Source: an uncultured Prevotella sp. (GTDB taxonomy: Bacteria; Bacteroidota; Bacteroidia; Bacteroidales; Bacteroidaceae). Taken from it: a stretch of 64,000 bases of DNA. The notes under the pieces were generated by a model that was not told where the DNA came from, did not search any database, and saw nothing but the letters and a program-made list of their open reading frames with translations. The stretch lies in the NCBI GenBank assembly GCA_900322175.1, contig ONYZ01000001.1, positions 62,001-126,000 of the forward strand, in the 5' to 3' direction. A program made the position numbers and the translations under genes. Within the stretch, counting starts at the first letter, position 1. Every line of letters begins with the position of its first letter. Below, one piece after another: positions 63,911 through 64,000 of the stretch.

Positions 63911-64000
63911 TTAGAGGGTTACCTTAACACCGAGATTATAGAAACGAGTTTGCGGTGGTGTATTATTGCCAACGGAAGTCTCCATTATCTTACGATTCTT
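63911..64000 (-). CDS. susC: SusC/RagA-family TonB-dependent transporter, C-terminus only
   Basis: The last 29 codons are in the window and end in QTRFYNLGVKVTL, the typical last beta-strand of SusC-type outer-membrane barrels, followed by a stop at 63911-63913. The adjacent SusD gene confirms the call. The rest lies beyond the window. Confidence 0.85.
   Translation of the reverse strand, partial: KNRKIMETSVGNNTPPQTRFYNLGVKVTL

Overview
The window comes from an anaerobic Bacteroidota genome, most likely a Prevotella/Xylanibacter of the P. ruminicola type. The evidence is: promoters of the Bacteroidetes form (TTTG, about 20 bp, TAnnTTTG) upstream of most transcription units; many secreted glycan-degrading enzymes and lipoproteins; RagB/SusD- and SusC-type genes; a hybrid two-component regulator; and a GH10-CE1 protein whose architecture matches what I recall of Xyn10D-Fae1A of P. 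ruminicola 23. The species assignment is inference.

Left part (1-10 kb): the end of a sugar epimerase, a PAP2 membrane phosphatase, greA with a hairpin leader, a HIT protein, a mannose-1-phosphate guanylyltransferase and tRNA-Leu(CAA). Next come two secreted-enzyme loci, a transglutaminase-like protein and a caspase-like protein. Their upstream regions are duplicated and carry divergent promoters plus a small terminated transcript (sRNA candidate). Between them lies a VapE-type ATPase gene flanked by about 130 bp inverted repeats, next to a small tetra-cysteine protein.

Starch unit (10-17 kb, + strand): 4-alpha-glucanotransferase, GH97 alpha-glucosidase and type I pullulanase form one tight operon. 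The pullulanase carries an in-frame palindromic repeat.

Xylan locus (17-47.6 kb): an operon encodes GH43-CBM6-GH43-CBM6, CE6, GH31 with PA14, CBM48-CE1, CE15 and a second esterase. GH115 follows, then the HTCS regulator with a membrane-anchored polyamine-type binding protein, GH3 and GH95, GH10-CE1, CE6-CE1 and GH5. Together these would cut the xylan backbone (GH10, GH5, GH3) and remove acetyl, feruloyl, glucuronoyl, arabinosyl, xylosyl and fucosyl/galactosyl decorations, so the substrate is probably a heavily decorated glucuronoarabinoxylan.

Right part (47.7-64 kb): a TPR/SpoIIE-phosphatase lipoprotein; a membrane protein paired with a beta-propeller lipoprotein carrying a CxxCH motif; a second VapE plus tetra-Cys module separated by an AT-rich region with iterated 9-mers; then a minus-strand SusC-SusD-DUF1735-GH10-like-CBM operon. 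The GH10-like lipoprotein lacks the catalytic nucleophile and looks like a glycan-binding pseudoenzyme. The last gene of that operon has a frameshift in its signal peptide.
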